A stretch of 64,000 bases of DNA. It comes from Pseudomonas sp. RIT-PI-r. GTDB lineage: Bacteria > Pseudomonadota > Gammaproteobacteria > Pseudomonadales > Pseudomonadaceae. Below are positions 55,469 through 63,943 of the stretch, one piece after another. The notes below the pieces were generated by a model. It had not been told where the DNA came from. It saw only the letters and a program-made list of their open reading frames with translations, and did no database searches. The first letter of the stretch is position 1. Every line of letters begins with the position of its first letter. The stretch covers positions 98,684 through 162,683 of the forward strand of contig NZ_LIGE01000015.1 of assembly GCF_001297015.1 (NCBI RefSeq), given 5' to 3'. The position numbers were made by a program, and so were the translations under genes.

Positions 55469-56488
55469 ATGACCGATTTTCTGGATGTCGACGCCAGCCT
55501 TGAAGACTGGAACACCCTGCGCGCCGCGACCGACTTCAACGGCTTGTTGGTGGGCAATGGTGCCAGCCGTGCGGTGTGGGACGACTTCGGCTACGACTCG
55601 CTGTTCGAAAACGCCCGCACCGTGGAAGAAAAACCGCTCAGCCCGTCGGAACTGGCGGTGTTCGACGCCATGCAGACGCGCAGCTTCGAGCAGGTGCTCG
55701 GCGCTCTGAAAACCACCAGTCGGGTCAACAAGGCCCTGGCCGTCAGTTCGGCGGCGCCGCGCAATCGCTACTACGCGATCAAGGAAGCGCTGATCAACAC
55801 CGTGCACGCGGTGCACATTCCGTGGCGGCTGGTGAAAGCCTCGACGCTGGCGACGCTGAATGAAGAACTGGCGCGCTACCGCACGGTGTTCACCACCAAT
55901 TACGACTTGCTCAACTACTGGGCGCTGCAACACAACAGCGACGCCATCGACGACCTGTTCAACGGCGCCAATGCGAGTTTTGATCTGAGCGAAACTGCCA
56001 CCGACAAACCGCGTTTGCTTTATCTGCACGGTGGTCTGCATCTGGTGCGCAATCAGGACGGCACCGCGCGCAAACTGACCTCAACCGAAGGCACGTTGCT
56101 CGGTAGCTTCGCGATCAACAATACGATCAAGACGCTGGATGACGTGCCGCTGTTCGTCACCGAAGGGCCGAGTGCGGACAAGCTCAAGACCATTCGCAGT
56201 TCGGATTATCTGTCGTTCTGTTATGAGCAATTGCTCGAGCATGGCGGCAGTCTGTGCATCTTTGGCCATGCGTTGGGCGAGCAGGATGCGCACATCGTGC
56301 GGGCGCTGCGATTGGCGAAACCTGCGACGGTGGCGATCTCGATTTACCCGCGCAGTGCTGCGTTTGTTCAGCATCAGAAGCGGCATTACGCGAAGGTGTT
56401 TGAGGGGACGGGGGTTGCGTTGCGGTTTTTTGATGCGAAGACGCATGCGCTTGGCAGTCCGAAGTTATCGGTGCCGGTCGAGGTTTGA
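55469..56488 (+). CDS. DUF4917 protein with SIR2-like motifs
   Basis: 339 residues from the ATG at 55469. LLVGNGAS (residues 26-33) resembles the SIR2 dinucleotide loop, TTNYD (142-146) and LYLHGG (184-189) match the Asn and His positions of SIR2-like NADases such as ThsA or DSR, and LCIFGHALGEQDAHI forms the later Rossmann strand. DUF4917 is of unknown function. The motifs suggest NAD or ADP-ribose binding, possibly NADase activity. Its composition is like the core genome and no phage genes adjoin it. Confidence 0.78.
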   Translation: MTDFLDVDASLEDWNTLRAATDFNGLLVGNGASRAVWDDFGYDSLFENARTVEEKPLSPSELAVFDAMQTRSFEQVLGALKTTSRVNKALAVSSAAPRNRYYAIKEALINTVHAVHIPWRLVKASTLATLNEELARYRTVFTTNYDLLNYWALQHNSDAIDDLFNGANASFDLSETATDKPRLLYLHGGLHLVRNQDGTARKLTSTEGTLLGSFAINNTIKTLDDVPLFVTEGPSADKLKTIRSSDYLSFCYEQLLEHGGSLCIFGHALGEQDAHIVRALRLAKPATVAISIYPRSAAFVQHQKRHYAKVFEGTGVALRFFDAKTHALGSPKLSVPVEV

Positions 56489-56506
56489 TGCAGGCCTGAC
56501 TGACGC

Positions 56507-56573
56507 CTTCGCGAGCAGGCTCACTCCTACAGGGGATCGCATTTCAACTGTAGGAGTGAGCCTGCTCGCGATA
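56507..56573. repeat. Inverted REP pair (CGCGAGCAGGCTCACTCCTACAG type)
   Basis: Two head-to-head copies between the convergent DUF4917 and XRE-cupin genes. Confidence 0.9.
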
Positions 56574-56590
56574 GCTTTAGCCCAATCAAC

Positions 56591-57133
56591 TCATTCTTCG
56601 GCGCTGTGCACCACCACCAGCAACTGCGCTTGCACCTCACCCACAGACCTGATCCGGTGCGGTTTCTGCGCATTGAAGTGCAGCGCATCGCCGCGCTGCA
56701 GCAGCACCTTCTCGTTCATGAAATCCACTTCCACTTGCCCTTCATGAACGAACAAAAACTCCTCGCCCAGATGCTCCTTGAAGGTCTTGTCGCTGAACTC
56801 GCTCGGCGGATAGATGATGAACGGCAGCAGATTGCGCTCGCTGACCTGATGGGCCAGCACCGCATAACCCGGGCTCTGATCATTCGCCGCCAGTGACTGG
56901 CGCTCATGGCTGCGCACCAGGCTGTAGCTGTCGAGGCTGACGTTGTCTTCGGAAAACAATTCCTCGACCTTAACGTTCAGCGCCTTCGCCAGTTTCAACG
57001 CAGCAGCAATCGACGGGGTGTTCAGCCCGCGCTCGACTTTCGACAGATAACTCTTGGTCATGCCGGATTTTTCGGCCAATGCCTCAAGGGTTACGCCAAG
57101 TTTTTTTCTCAACAATTTCAAACGGATAGACAT
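56591..57133 (-). CDS. XRE-cupin transcriptional regulator
   Basis: 180 residues: a lambda-repressor-type HTH (about 3-57; LGVTLEALAEKSGMTKSYLSKVERG) and a C-terminal cupin (about 108-175, EEFLFVHEGQVEVDF). Such PuuR-like regulators sense a small metabolite. It is divergent from the aldolase genes and its operator is probably the palindrome at 57180-57194. Confidence 0.9.
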   Translation of the reverse strand: MSIRLKLLRKKLGVTLEALAEKSGMTKSYLSKVERGLNTPSIAAALKLAKALNVKVEELFSEDNVSLDSYSLVRSHERQSLAANDQSPGYAVLAHQVSERNLLPFIIYPPSEFSDKTFKEHLGEEFLFVHEGQVEVDFMNEKVLLQRGDALHFNAQKPHRIRSVGEVQAQLLVVVHSAEE

Positions 57134-57179
57134 GCGCGGCGATTATTCCAGCAAGGAAGCGACAATTCGTGCTTGCCAA

Positions 57180-57213
57180 TGACACTTTGTGTCATATAGC
57201 CTCTTTAGTGTCA
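57180..57213. promoter_or_regulatory. Probable XRE-cupin operator
   Basis: TGACACTTTGTGTCA (57180-57194) is a perfect inverted repeat with 6-bp arms and a 3-bp spacer; a second half-site GTGTCA lies at 57208-57213. It is 46 bp from the regulator start and 45 bp from the aldolase start, well placed to control both. Confidence 0.65.
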
Positions 57214-57239
57214 TTTGCAATCACCCAAAGGACACAGAC

Positions 57240-58022
57240 ATGGCCAAGACATTAGCACTACCCAAAGACCAACTGGTCAAGCAAGCGCTTATCCAGATGC
57301 AAAAAAGCCTGGCGGATAATACGTGGACAGACCGGCAAAAGCTGGCTCTGACCTGCCGGATTCTGTTCGAGAACGGTCACGACTCCGGTCTGGCCGGGCA
57401 AATCACCGCTCGCGGCCCGCAGCCCGGCACCTATTACACTCAGCAATTGGGCCTGGGTTTCGACGAAATCACTGCGAGCAACCTGCTGCTGGTCAACGAG
57501 GATCTCGAAGTGCTCGAAGGTCACGGCATGGCCAACCCGGCCAACCGTTTCCACAGCTGGGTGTACCGCGCTCGGCCGGATGTGAACTGCATCATCCATA
57601 CGCACCCGACACACGTTGCCGCGCTGTCGATGCTCGAAGTGCCGCTGCAGATTTCCCACATGGACTTGTGCCCGCTGTACGACGACTGCGCGTTTCTCGA
57701 AGGCTGGCCGGGGGTGCCGGTGGGTAACGAAGAAGGCGAACTGATTGCCGGCGCGTTGGGCGACAAACGCGCGATTGTGCTTTCGCATCACGGTCAATTG
57801 TCGACCGGCACGACGATCGAAGAGGCGTGTGTCATCGCCCAACTGATCGAACGCGCGGCCAAGCTGCAACTGCTGGCGATGGCCGCCGGCACGATCAAAC
57901 CGATCATCCCCGAGCTGGGCCGCGAGGCTCATGACTGGATTGCCAAGCCGAAACGCCACGCCGCTGCCTTCAATTACTACGCCCGGCAGAACCTGCGCCA
58001 ACACGCCGATTGCCTGAACTGA
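57240..58022 (+). CDS. Class II aldolase/adducin family protein
   Basis: 260 residues from the ATG at 57240 (CAAAGGACACAGAC upstream). Zinc-binding IIHTHPTHVAAL and LSHHGQLSTG with the catalytic region between them define the AraD/FucA-like fold; the family covers aldolases, epimerases and decarboxylases acting on sugar phosphates or acids. It precedes the DapA-like gene by 23 bp. Confidence 0.86.
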   Translation: MAKTLALPKDQLVKQALIQMQKSLADNTWTDRQKLALTCRILFENGHDSGLAGQITARGPQPGTYYTQQLGLGFDEITASNLLLVNEDLEVLEGHGMANPANRFHSWVYRARPDVNCIIHTHPTHVAALSMLEVPLQISHMDLCPLYDDCAFLEGWPGVPVGNEEGELIAGALGDKRAIVLSHHGQLSTGTTIEEACVIAQLIERAAKLQLLAMAAGTIKPIIPELGREAHDWIAKPKRHAAAFNYYARQNLRQHADCLN

Positions 58023-58045
58023 ACACCCATTACGGAGACAACCTC

Positions 58046-58927
58046 ATGTCCAATATTCACGGCATCATCGGCTACACCATCACCCCGTTCGGCGCCAACG
58101 GCGAAGGACTGGATCTGCCCGCCTTGGGTCAATCGATCGATCGCCTGATCGACAGCGGCGTCCACGCCATCGCGCCATTGGGCAGCACCGGCGAAGGCGC
58201 TTACCTGAGCGACGCGGAGTGGGATCAGGTCGCCGAATTCAGTATCAAGCATGTGGCCAAACGTGTGCCGACCATCGTCAGCGTTTCCGACCTGACCACC
58301 GCCAAAGCCGTACGCCGCGCGCGTTTCGCCGAAGCCCATGGCGCCGATGTGGTGATGGTGCTGCCGGCTTCGTACTGGAAACTCACCGAGGCGGAAATCC
58401 TCGCCCACTACCGCGCCATCGGCGAGAGCATCGGCGTGCCGATCATGCTCTACAACAACCCGGCCACCAGCGGCACGGACATGTCGGTGGATTTGATTCT
58501 GCGCATCGTCAACGCCGTGGAAAACGTGACCATGGTCAAGGAGAGCACTGGCGATATTCAACGCATGCACAAGCTGCAATTGCTCGGCGAAGGTCAGGTG
58601 CCGTTCTACAACGGCTGCAATCCGCTGGCGCTGGAGGCGTTTGCCGCCGGGGCGAAAGGCTGGTGCACGGCGGCGCCGAACCTGATCCCGCAGTTGAATC
58701 TGGATCTTTATGACGCGGCCATGGCCGGCGATCTGGATCGGGCGCGGGATCTGTTCTATCGCCAGTTGCCGCTGCTGGATTTCATTCTCAAGGGTGGCTT
58801 GCCGGCGACGATCAAGGCTGGCATGCGGCAGACCGGGCTGGAGGTTGGCGATCCACGCTTGCCGGTATTCCCGCTGAGTGAAGCAGGCCAGACTCAATTG
58901 CAGACGATCCTGAAGACCCTGCGCTGA
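58046..58927 (+). CDS. DapA/NanA-family lyase (catabolic aldolase)
   Basis: 293 residues from the ATG at 58046; GSTGEGAYLS corresponds to the DapA GTTGES loop, MLYNNPATSG has the catalytic Tyr, and MVKESTGD has the Schiff-base Lys. The substitutions relative to true DapA (PLGSTGEGA) and the operon with a class II aldolase and an XRE-cupin regulator point to breakdown of a sugar acid or 2-keto acid rather than lysine synthesis. Confidence 0.87.
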   Translation: MSNIHGIIGYTITPFGANGEGLDLPALGQSIDRLIDSGVHAIAPLGSTGEGAYLSDAEWDQVAEFSIKHVAKRVPTIVSVSDLTTAKAVRRARFAEAHGADVVMVLPASYWKLTEAEILAHYRAIGESIGVPIMLYNNPATSGTDMSVDLILRIVNAVENVTMVKESTGDIQRMHKLQLLGEGQVPFYNGCNPLALEAFAAGAKGWCTAAPNLIPQLNLDLYDAAMAGDLDRARDLFYRQLPLLDFILKGGLPATIKAGMRQTGLEVGDPRLPVFPLSEAGQTQLQTILKTLR

Positions 58928-58951
58928 TCTCACTGGCACCGCAAAAACCAC

Positions 58952-59041
58952 TGTAGGAGTGAGCCTGCTCGCGATAGCGGTGGGGCAGTTGAGCATGTGT
59001 CGACTGGCCCACCGCTATCGCGAGCAGGCTCACTCCTACAG
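58952..59041. repeat. Inverted REP pair with extended stems
   Basis: CTGTAGGAGTGAGCCTGCTC and its inverted copy, whose inner flanks GCGATAGCGGTGGG / CCCACCGCTATCGC also pair, like the pair at 48140-48230. Confidence 0.88.
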
Positions 59042-59056
59042 GGGGATGTGGTGAGT

Positions 59057-59401
59057 TCAGAGGACAGGCAAGGTCTTGTCCTTGATCACTTTGCTCGGCC
59101 CGTTCGTCTTCACACTGGCAATGCCCTTGTCGCACGCCGACTCCGAGGAATACGCCTCGCTGCTGCCGATGATCTGATGATTGGCCGCTTTCAGATTGAA
59201 GTACGGATGGCCGTCCTTCGTCGATTTCTTCTCGTAGCGCTCATCCAGCGGGCTATTGGTTTGCACCGCAGCGATGCCGCCGTCGGCCGCTGCGCGAGTG
59301 GTGTACAGCTCGCTGGTCAAAATGGTTTCGGCATTCGCTGCTTTCAACACGAACCTGAACTGGCCGTTGCTGCTTTTACTGATTTCGTACCATCCGGACA
59401 T
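59057..59401 (-). CDS. YegP family protein (tandem DUF1508)
   Basis: 114 residues made of two DUF1508 repeats: GQFRFVLKAANAETILTSELY and HPYFNLKAANHQIIGSSEAY, each followed by a Cys/Ala plus GI(A)AVQ/SVKTN helix. Function unknown; common in proteobacteria. Confidence 0.9.
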   Translation of the reverse strand: MSGWYEISKSSNGQFRFVLKAANAETILTSELYTTRAAADGGIAAVQTNSPLDERYEKKSTKDGHPYFNLKAANHQIIGSSEAYSSESACDKGIASVKTNGPSKVIKDKTLPVL

Positions 59402-59482
59402 GCTCGTTTCTCCTTGGCAATTGAGAGATTTCGCGCTTCAGAGTAAAGACCAGTCCTGGATTTCTGTCGCCTGTACCGGCCC

Positions 59483-59575
59483 TATCGCTGGCAAGCCAGC
59501 TCCCACAGGGGTCTCCTGTGTGCTCACTACCTGAGCCTCACCGCTAAACCTGTGGGAGCTGGCTTGCCAGCGATG
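59483..59575. repeat. Inverted REP pair (CGCTGGCAAGCCAGCTCCCACA type)
   Basis: A second copy of the type at 1856-1928, with a longer unpaired spacer. Confidence 0.89.
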
Positions 59576-59593
59576 GGGTCAACCCGGTCTCGA

Positions 59594-59899
59594 CTATTTC
59601 ACCACCGCCCGCACCACCGATAACTCCGGCGCACTCACCCGCCGCTGACTCAGATAGCGCATACAACTCACCCGCAGGAACGAGGCAAAATTCACCACCT
59701 CGCCGCGATAATCCATCACCTCTTCATACAGCTTGGCGATCAATTGATTGGTGGTCATGCCGTCGACTTCGGCGATTTCGCTGAGGATGTCCCAGAACTG
59801 ATTTTCCAGGCGTAGCGTCGTCACCACGCCGCAGATGCGCAGCGAGCGCGAGCGTGATTCGTAGAGAATCGGGTCAGCCTTGACGTAGAGCTCGCACAT
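59594..59899 (-). CDS. Ribbon-helix-helix domain protein
   Basis: 101 residues of the RHH_4 family: a strand-helix-helix from about residue 25 (VVTTLRLENQFWDILSEIAEVDGMTTNQLIAKLYEEV). Such proteins bind DNA as dimers, though RHH_4 targets are unknown. It follows the DJ-1-like gene on the same strand by 13 bp. Confidence 0.82.
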   Translation of the reverse strand: MCELYVKADPILYESRSRSLRICGVVTTLRLENQFWDILSEIAEVDGMTTNQLIAKLYEEVMDYRGEVVNFASFLRVSCMRYLSQRRVSAPELSVVRAVVK

Positions 59900-59912
59900 C
59901 GGCGGTTCCTCG

Positions 59913-60494
59913 TTACAGGGTGATTTTGGTGCCGAGCAAACCGAGGAAACCGGCCAGCCAGTGCGGATGCGCCGGCCATGCCGGGGCAGTGGCCAGATTG
60001 CCTTGAACGTGGCCTGCCGTCACCGGGATATCGATGTACGTACCGCCCGCCAGTCGCACTTCCGGGGCGCAGGCCGGATAGGCGCTGCATTCGCGACCTT
60101 CCAGAACGCCCGCGGCTGCCAACAGTTGCGCGCCGTGGCAGACCGCGGCAATCGGTTTGCCGGCCTTGTCGAAGGCGCGCACCAGGTCGAGGACTTTTTC
60201 GTTGAGGCGCAGGTATTCCGGGGCACGGCCGCCGGGGATCAGCAGCGCGTCGTAATCGGCCTCGCCGACCTTGGCGAAATCGAAATTGAGGGCGAACAGG
60301 TGACCGGGTTTCTCGCTGTAGGTCTGGTCGCCTTCGAAGTCATGGATCGCGGTGCGCACGGTCTGGCCGGCGGCCTTGTCCGGGCACACGGCATGGACGG
60401 TGTGACCAACCATTTGCAGGGCCTGGAACGGCACCATCACTTCGTAATCTTCGACGTAATCGCCGACCAGCATCAGGATCTTTTTCGCGGCCAT
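59913..60494 (-). CDS. DJ-1/PfpI family protein
   Basis: 193 residues from the ATG at 60494. [16 protein letters not shown] opens the flavodoxin-like fold, and [15 protein letters not shown] has the conserved elbow Cys. Relatives act as deglycases, chaperones or amidases; the substrate is unknown. AGGAGTCC precedes the start region. Confidence 0.88.
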   Translation of the reverse strand: MAAKKILMLVGDYVEDYEVMVPFQALQMVGHTVHAVCPDKAAGQTVRTAIHDFEGDQTYSEKPGHLFALNFDFAKVGEADYDALLIPGGRAPEYLRLNEKVLDLVRAFDKAGKPIAAVCHGAQLLAAAGVLEGRECSAYPACAPEVRLAGGTYIDIPVTAGHVQGNLATAPAWPAHPHWLAGFLGLLGTKITL

Positions 60495-60586
60495 GGGGAG
60501 GACTCCTCTGGGGGAATGCTTGGGAGTGTTCAAGGTAGACCTTATCCAGCGGCTCGGGTAACAACCGGCTACTACTGAGTTGGCGC

Positions 60587-60654
60587 CATCGCGAGCAGGC
60601 TCACTCCTACAGGGGGAACGCATTTCAAATGCAGGAGTGAGCCTGCTCGCGATG
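60587..60654. repeat. Inverted REP pair (CGCGAGCAGGCTCACTCCTACAG type)
   Basis: Two head-to-head copies between the divergent DJ-1-like and EamA genes; the right copy has GCAGGAG where others have GTAGGAG. Confidence 0.89.
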
Positions 60655-60765
60655 ACGCCGGCAAACTGTACGCCTAAGTCTGTGCCCAGCTGTAACAGCC
60701 CGAACCACCCGGTTTATGGCTTTATAAAGGTCATTCCCTGCCACCTTCAATTCTGGTCCACCATC

Positions 60766-61656
60766 ATGTCCTCGCGCGAAAACACCGGCATGGCCCTCGG
60801 CCTGCTCGGCGTGGTGATTTTCAGCCTCACCCTGCCCTTCACCCGCATCGTGGTGCAGGAACTGCATCCATTGCTCAACGGTTTGGGTCGCGCATTGTTT
60901 GCAGCGATCCCGGCGGCGTTGCTGTTGCTGTGGCGTCGCGAGAAATGGCCGACGTGGCGGCAGGTCAAAGGCCTGAGCCTGGTGATCGCCGGAGTGATTC
61001 TCGGTTTCCCGGTGTTGTCGGCGTGGGCCATGCAAACCTTGCCGGCGTCCCACGGGGCGCTGGTCAACGGCTTGCAACCGCTGTGCGTGGCGCTATACGC
61101 CGCGTGGTTGTCCCATGAGCGGCCGTCGAAAGCCTTCTGGGCCTGCGCGGCGTTGGGCAGTGCGTTGGTGCTCGGTTATGCGCTGTACACCGGGGCCGGC
61201 AGTATTCAGGCGGGCGATCTGCTGATGCTCGGCGCGATTGCGGTCGGTGGGCTGGGTTACGCCGAAGGTGGCCGGTTGGCCAAGGAGATGGGTGGCTGGC
61301 AGGTAATCTGCTGGGCGCTGGTGCTGTCGACACCACTGTTGATCGGGCCGGTGCTGTATCTGGCGCTGCAACATCAAGGCGCGGTGTCGGCCAAGACCTG
61401 GTGGGCTTTTGGTTATGTGGCGCTGTTCTCGCAGTTTCTCGGTTTTTTCGCGTGGTACGCCGGACTGGCCATGGGCGGGATTTCCCGGGTCAGTCAGGTG
61501 CAGCTGTTGCAGATCTTCTTCACCATCGCGTTTTCGGCGTTGTTCTTTGGTGAGCATGTCGAGCCGATTACCTGGGTGTTTGCCTGCGGGGTGATTGCGA
61601 CCGTCATGCTCGGCCGCAAGACCGCGGTGCGCCCGGCCCGCATCGCCACCACATAA
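60766..61656 (+). CDS. EamA family (DMT) transporter
   Basis: 296 residues from the ATG at 60766 with ten helices and the EamA two-repeat layout (GLLGVVIFSLTLPFTRIVV for the first, LGYAEGGRLAKEMGG near the second). The RhaT/EamA superfamily exports metabolites or amino acids; the substrate is unknown. Confidence 0.86.
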   Translation: MSSRENTGMALGLLGVVIFSLTLPFTRIVVQELHPLLNGLGRALFAAIPAALLLLWRREKWPTWRQVKGLSLVIAGVILGFPVLSAWAMQTLPASHGALVNGLQPLCVALYAAWLSHERPSKAFWACAALGSALVLGYALYTGAGSIQAGDLLMLGAIAVGGLGYAEGGRLAKEMGGWQVICWALVLSTPLLIGPVLYLALQHQGAVSAKTWWAFGYVALFSQFLGFFAWYAGLAMGGISRVSQVQLLQIFFTIAFSALFFGEHVEPITWVFACGVIATVMLGRKTAVRPARIATT

Positions 61657-61658
61657 GC

Positions 61659-61741
61659 TGTAGGAGCTGCGGCACGCTGCGATCTTTTGATTTTGCCCTT
61701 AAAAACAAGATCAAAAAATCGCAGCGTGCCGCAGCTCTTAC
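61659..61741. repeat. Inverted REP pair (GGAGCTGCGGCACGCTGCGATC type)
   Basis: Two copies CTGTAGGAGCTGCGGCACGC and its inverse around ATTTTGCCCTTAAAAACAAG; related to the pair at 40123-40197 but with an altered arm. Confidence 0.82.
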
Positions 61742-61751
61742 ACGGATCGGA

Positions 61752-62969
61752 TCAGGCCAGGAAGCCGTCGGCGCGCAATAGCGTTTCCAGGCAGTGCTCG
61801 CTGATGTTGTAGAAGTCTTTCAACTCCTGAATCTTCACCAACAGCTGAGCCGGATCCACCGGCTCGGCGCGTTTCACCGCCAGAATCATCTTGTTCTTGT
61901 TGGTGTGGTCCAGCGAAATGAACTCGAAAACCTTGGTTTCGTAACCGCAGGCTTCCAGAAACAGCGCACGCAAGCTGTCGGTGACCATTTCCGCTTGCTG
62001 GCCCAAGTGCAAACCGTATTGCAGCATCGGTTTGAGCAGCGCCGGGCTCTGGATCTGCAGGCGGATCTGCTTGTGGCAGCACGGCGAGCACATGATGATC
62101 GACGCACCCGAGCGAATACCGGTGTGGATCGCGTAGTCGGTGGCGATGTCGCAGGCATGCAGGGCGATCATCACGTCCAGTTCGCTCGGCGCCACGCTGC
62201 GCACGTCACCGCACTTGAACACCAGCCCCGGATGCTCGAGCTTTGCTGCCGCTGCGTTGCACAGGTTGACCATTTCCTCACGCAACTCGACGCCGGTGAC
62301 TTCACCTTCGGCCTGCAAGGTATTGCGCAGGTAATCGTGAATCGCAAACGTCAGGTAACCCTTGCCCGAACCGAAATCGGCCACGCGCACCGGTTTGTCC
62401 AGCGCCAGCGGCGACGAGGTCAGGGCATGGCTGAACACTTCGATGAACTTGTTGATCTGCTTCCACTTGCGCGACATCGCGGGGATCAGCTCGTGCTGCG
62501 CGTTGGTCACGCCCAGGTCCCTGAGGAATGGTCGGCTCAGTTCAAGAAAACGGTTTTTCTCACGGTTATGCTCGGCGGACGGTGCTTCGCGCAATTGCTG
62601 AGGTTTGCTCTTGAACAGCGAAGATTTGCCCTTTTTGCTGTATTCCAGCTGAGCTTCGTCAGTGACCGCGAGTAAATGCGCATTTTTGAACGAGGTCGGC
62701 AGCAGCGCCGCAATCGTCGCCACGCCTTCGCTCAACGGCAGATTCTTGGTGATATCGCGAGTCTTGTAACGATAGACAAAGGACAGATTCGGCTGCGCCT
62801 TGACCGTCACCGCTTTGATGATGACCCGCTGCAGATCCGCTTCTTCACCGACGTACTTGGCCAGCACCAATTTGATGAAGCCGTTCTGTTCGAGGCTGGT
62901 TTGCAGCAGCTCGATGAACTGGGCGTGGTGATCGGGCGCAGGCTGGGTGGCAGGGGCGGTAACGGACAT
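61752..62969 (-). CDS. SAM-dependent methyltransferase (Methyltransf_32-like)
   Basis: 405 residues: an N-terminal accessory region (about 1-165), then the methyltransferase domain with VADFGSGKGYLTFAI (motif I), ALHACDIATDYAI and CSPCCHKQIR, a Cys-rich stretch typical of the PF13679 family. Substrate unknown. Confidence 0.82.
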   Translation of the reverse strand: MSVTAPATQPAPDHHAQFIELLQTSLEQNGFIKLVLAKYVGEEADLQRVIIKAVTVKAQPNLSFVYRYKTRDITKNLPLSEGVATIAALLPTSFKNAHLLAVTDEAQLEYSKKGKSSLFKSKPQQLREAPSAEHNREKNRFLELSRPFLRDLGVTNAQHELIPAMSRKWKQINKFIEVFSHALTSSPLALDKPVRVADFGSGKGYLTFAIHDYLRNTLQAEGEVTGVELREEMVNLCNAAAAKLEHPGLVFKCGDVRSVAPSELDVMIALHACDIATDYAIHTGIRSGASIIMCSPCCHKQIRLQIQSPALLKPMLQYGLHLGQQAEMVTDSLRALFLEACGYETKVFEFISLDHTNKNKMILAVKRAEPVDPAQLLVKIQELKDFYNISEHCLETLLRADGFLA

Positions 62970-63292
62970 GAAAAAGCGGCCTCGGACGGGCGAAATCGGG
63001 AATGGCGGGTATTTTAGGGGGGATGGGGGTTGGGGACACGCTCTTATTTACCCAACGGTTGTCAGAAGCACCCTCACCCTAGCCCTCTCCCAGAGGTAGA
63101 GGGGACTGACCGAGGTGTTTTCACGAGTTACGCCGACCTGAAATACCGAGTCGAACTCGGGTATTAAAAGCATCAAATCAAACGATCATCTGTTGATCCA
63201 TAATCGACTCGGTCTTTCAGGTCGATGTCGAGCGCAAGACACCTCGGTCGGCCCCCTCTCCCTCCGGGAGAGGGCTGGGGTGAGGGTTTGTC
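62970..63292. repeat. Palindromic repeat element, copy B, in the intergenic gap
   Basis: 63070-63288 has near-inverted ends CCCTCACCCTAGCCCTCTCC and GGAGAGGGCTGGGGTGAGGG, and inner ACTGACCGAGGTG / CACCTCGGTCG pairs. Between them ACCGAGTCGAACTCGG and AATCGACTCGGTCTTTCAGG suggest further folding. It is a longer relative of the copy at 37044-37190. No gene is supported in this gap. Confidence 0.75.
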
Positions 63293-63910
63293 TTACCCCA
63301 GCACAATCAACCGATTCGGCAACTCATTCCGAACCTGCGTCACCGGCACATGCACCTTCAGCAATTCCCCACACGCCTCAATACACGTCACAAACCCTTC
63401 CAGCGTGCGCCCCTGCCGCACCTGCTCAGTAAACGCCGCCACAATCGCATCCCAACTCTTGTTATCCAGCCGTTTGGAAATCCCCTCATCCACCAGAATC
63501 TCCACATACCGCTCCGCCTCACAGACAAAAATCAGCATGCCGGTACTGCCCACCGTGTGATGCAGGTTCTGCTCGAGGAACTGCCGGCGTGCCAGGTTCG
63601 ACGCGCGCCAATGCCGCACGCGACGCGGGATTAGATGGGTAGTGATTTTCGGCAAACGAAACAGCAGGCACAGCACGATAAACGCGCCCCACTGCACCAG
63701 CAGCAAGCTGTGCATGGTCAACCACCCGGTCAGGTAGTGCACGACGCCGGGCACCACCAGCGCGAAAAGGCTCGCCCACAACAGCGGGATGTAAGCGTAG
63801 TCATCAGCGCGGGCGGCGAGTACCGTCACCAGTTCGGCGTCGGTGTCGCGCTCGACCCGGGCGATCGCCTCGGCGACTTTGCGTTGTTCGTGTTCAGTCA
63901 GTAATGCCAT
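63293..63910 (-). CDS. TPM-domain membrane protein
   Basis: 205 residues: an N-terminal TPM half-domain (LLTEHEQRKVAEAIARVERDTDAELVTV), two helices near 40-80 and the C-terminal TPM part (GSTGMLIFVCEAERYVEILVD). Members of TPM_phosphatase occur beside LemA genes and may act in membrane or protein quality control. It lies downstream of a second TPM gene whose end is at the window edge. Confidence 0.85.
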   Translation of the reverse strand: MALLTEHEQRKVAEAIARVERDTDAELVTVLAARADDYAYIPLLWASLFALVVPGVVHYLTGWLTMHSLLLVQWGAFIVLCLLFRLPKITTHLIPRRVRHWRASNLARRQFLEQNLHHTVGSTGMLIFVCEAERYVEILVDEGISKRLDNKSWDAIVAAFTEQVRQGRTLEGFVTCIEACGELLKVHVPVTQVRNELPNRLIVLG

Positions 63911-63943
63911 GTTGAAAAGTGCCTGCTCATTATTCTTTTAATG

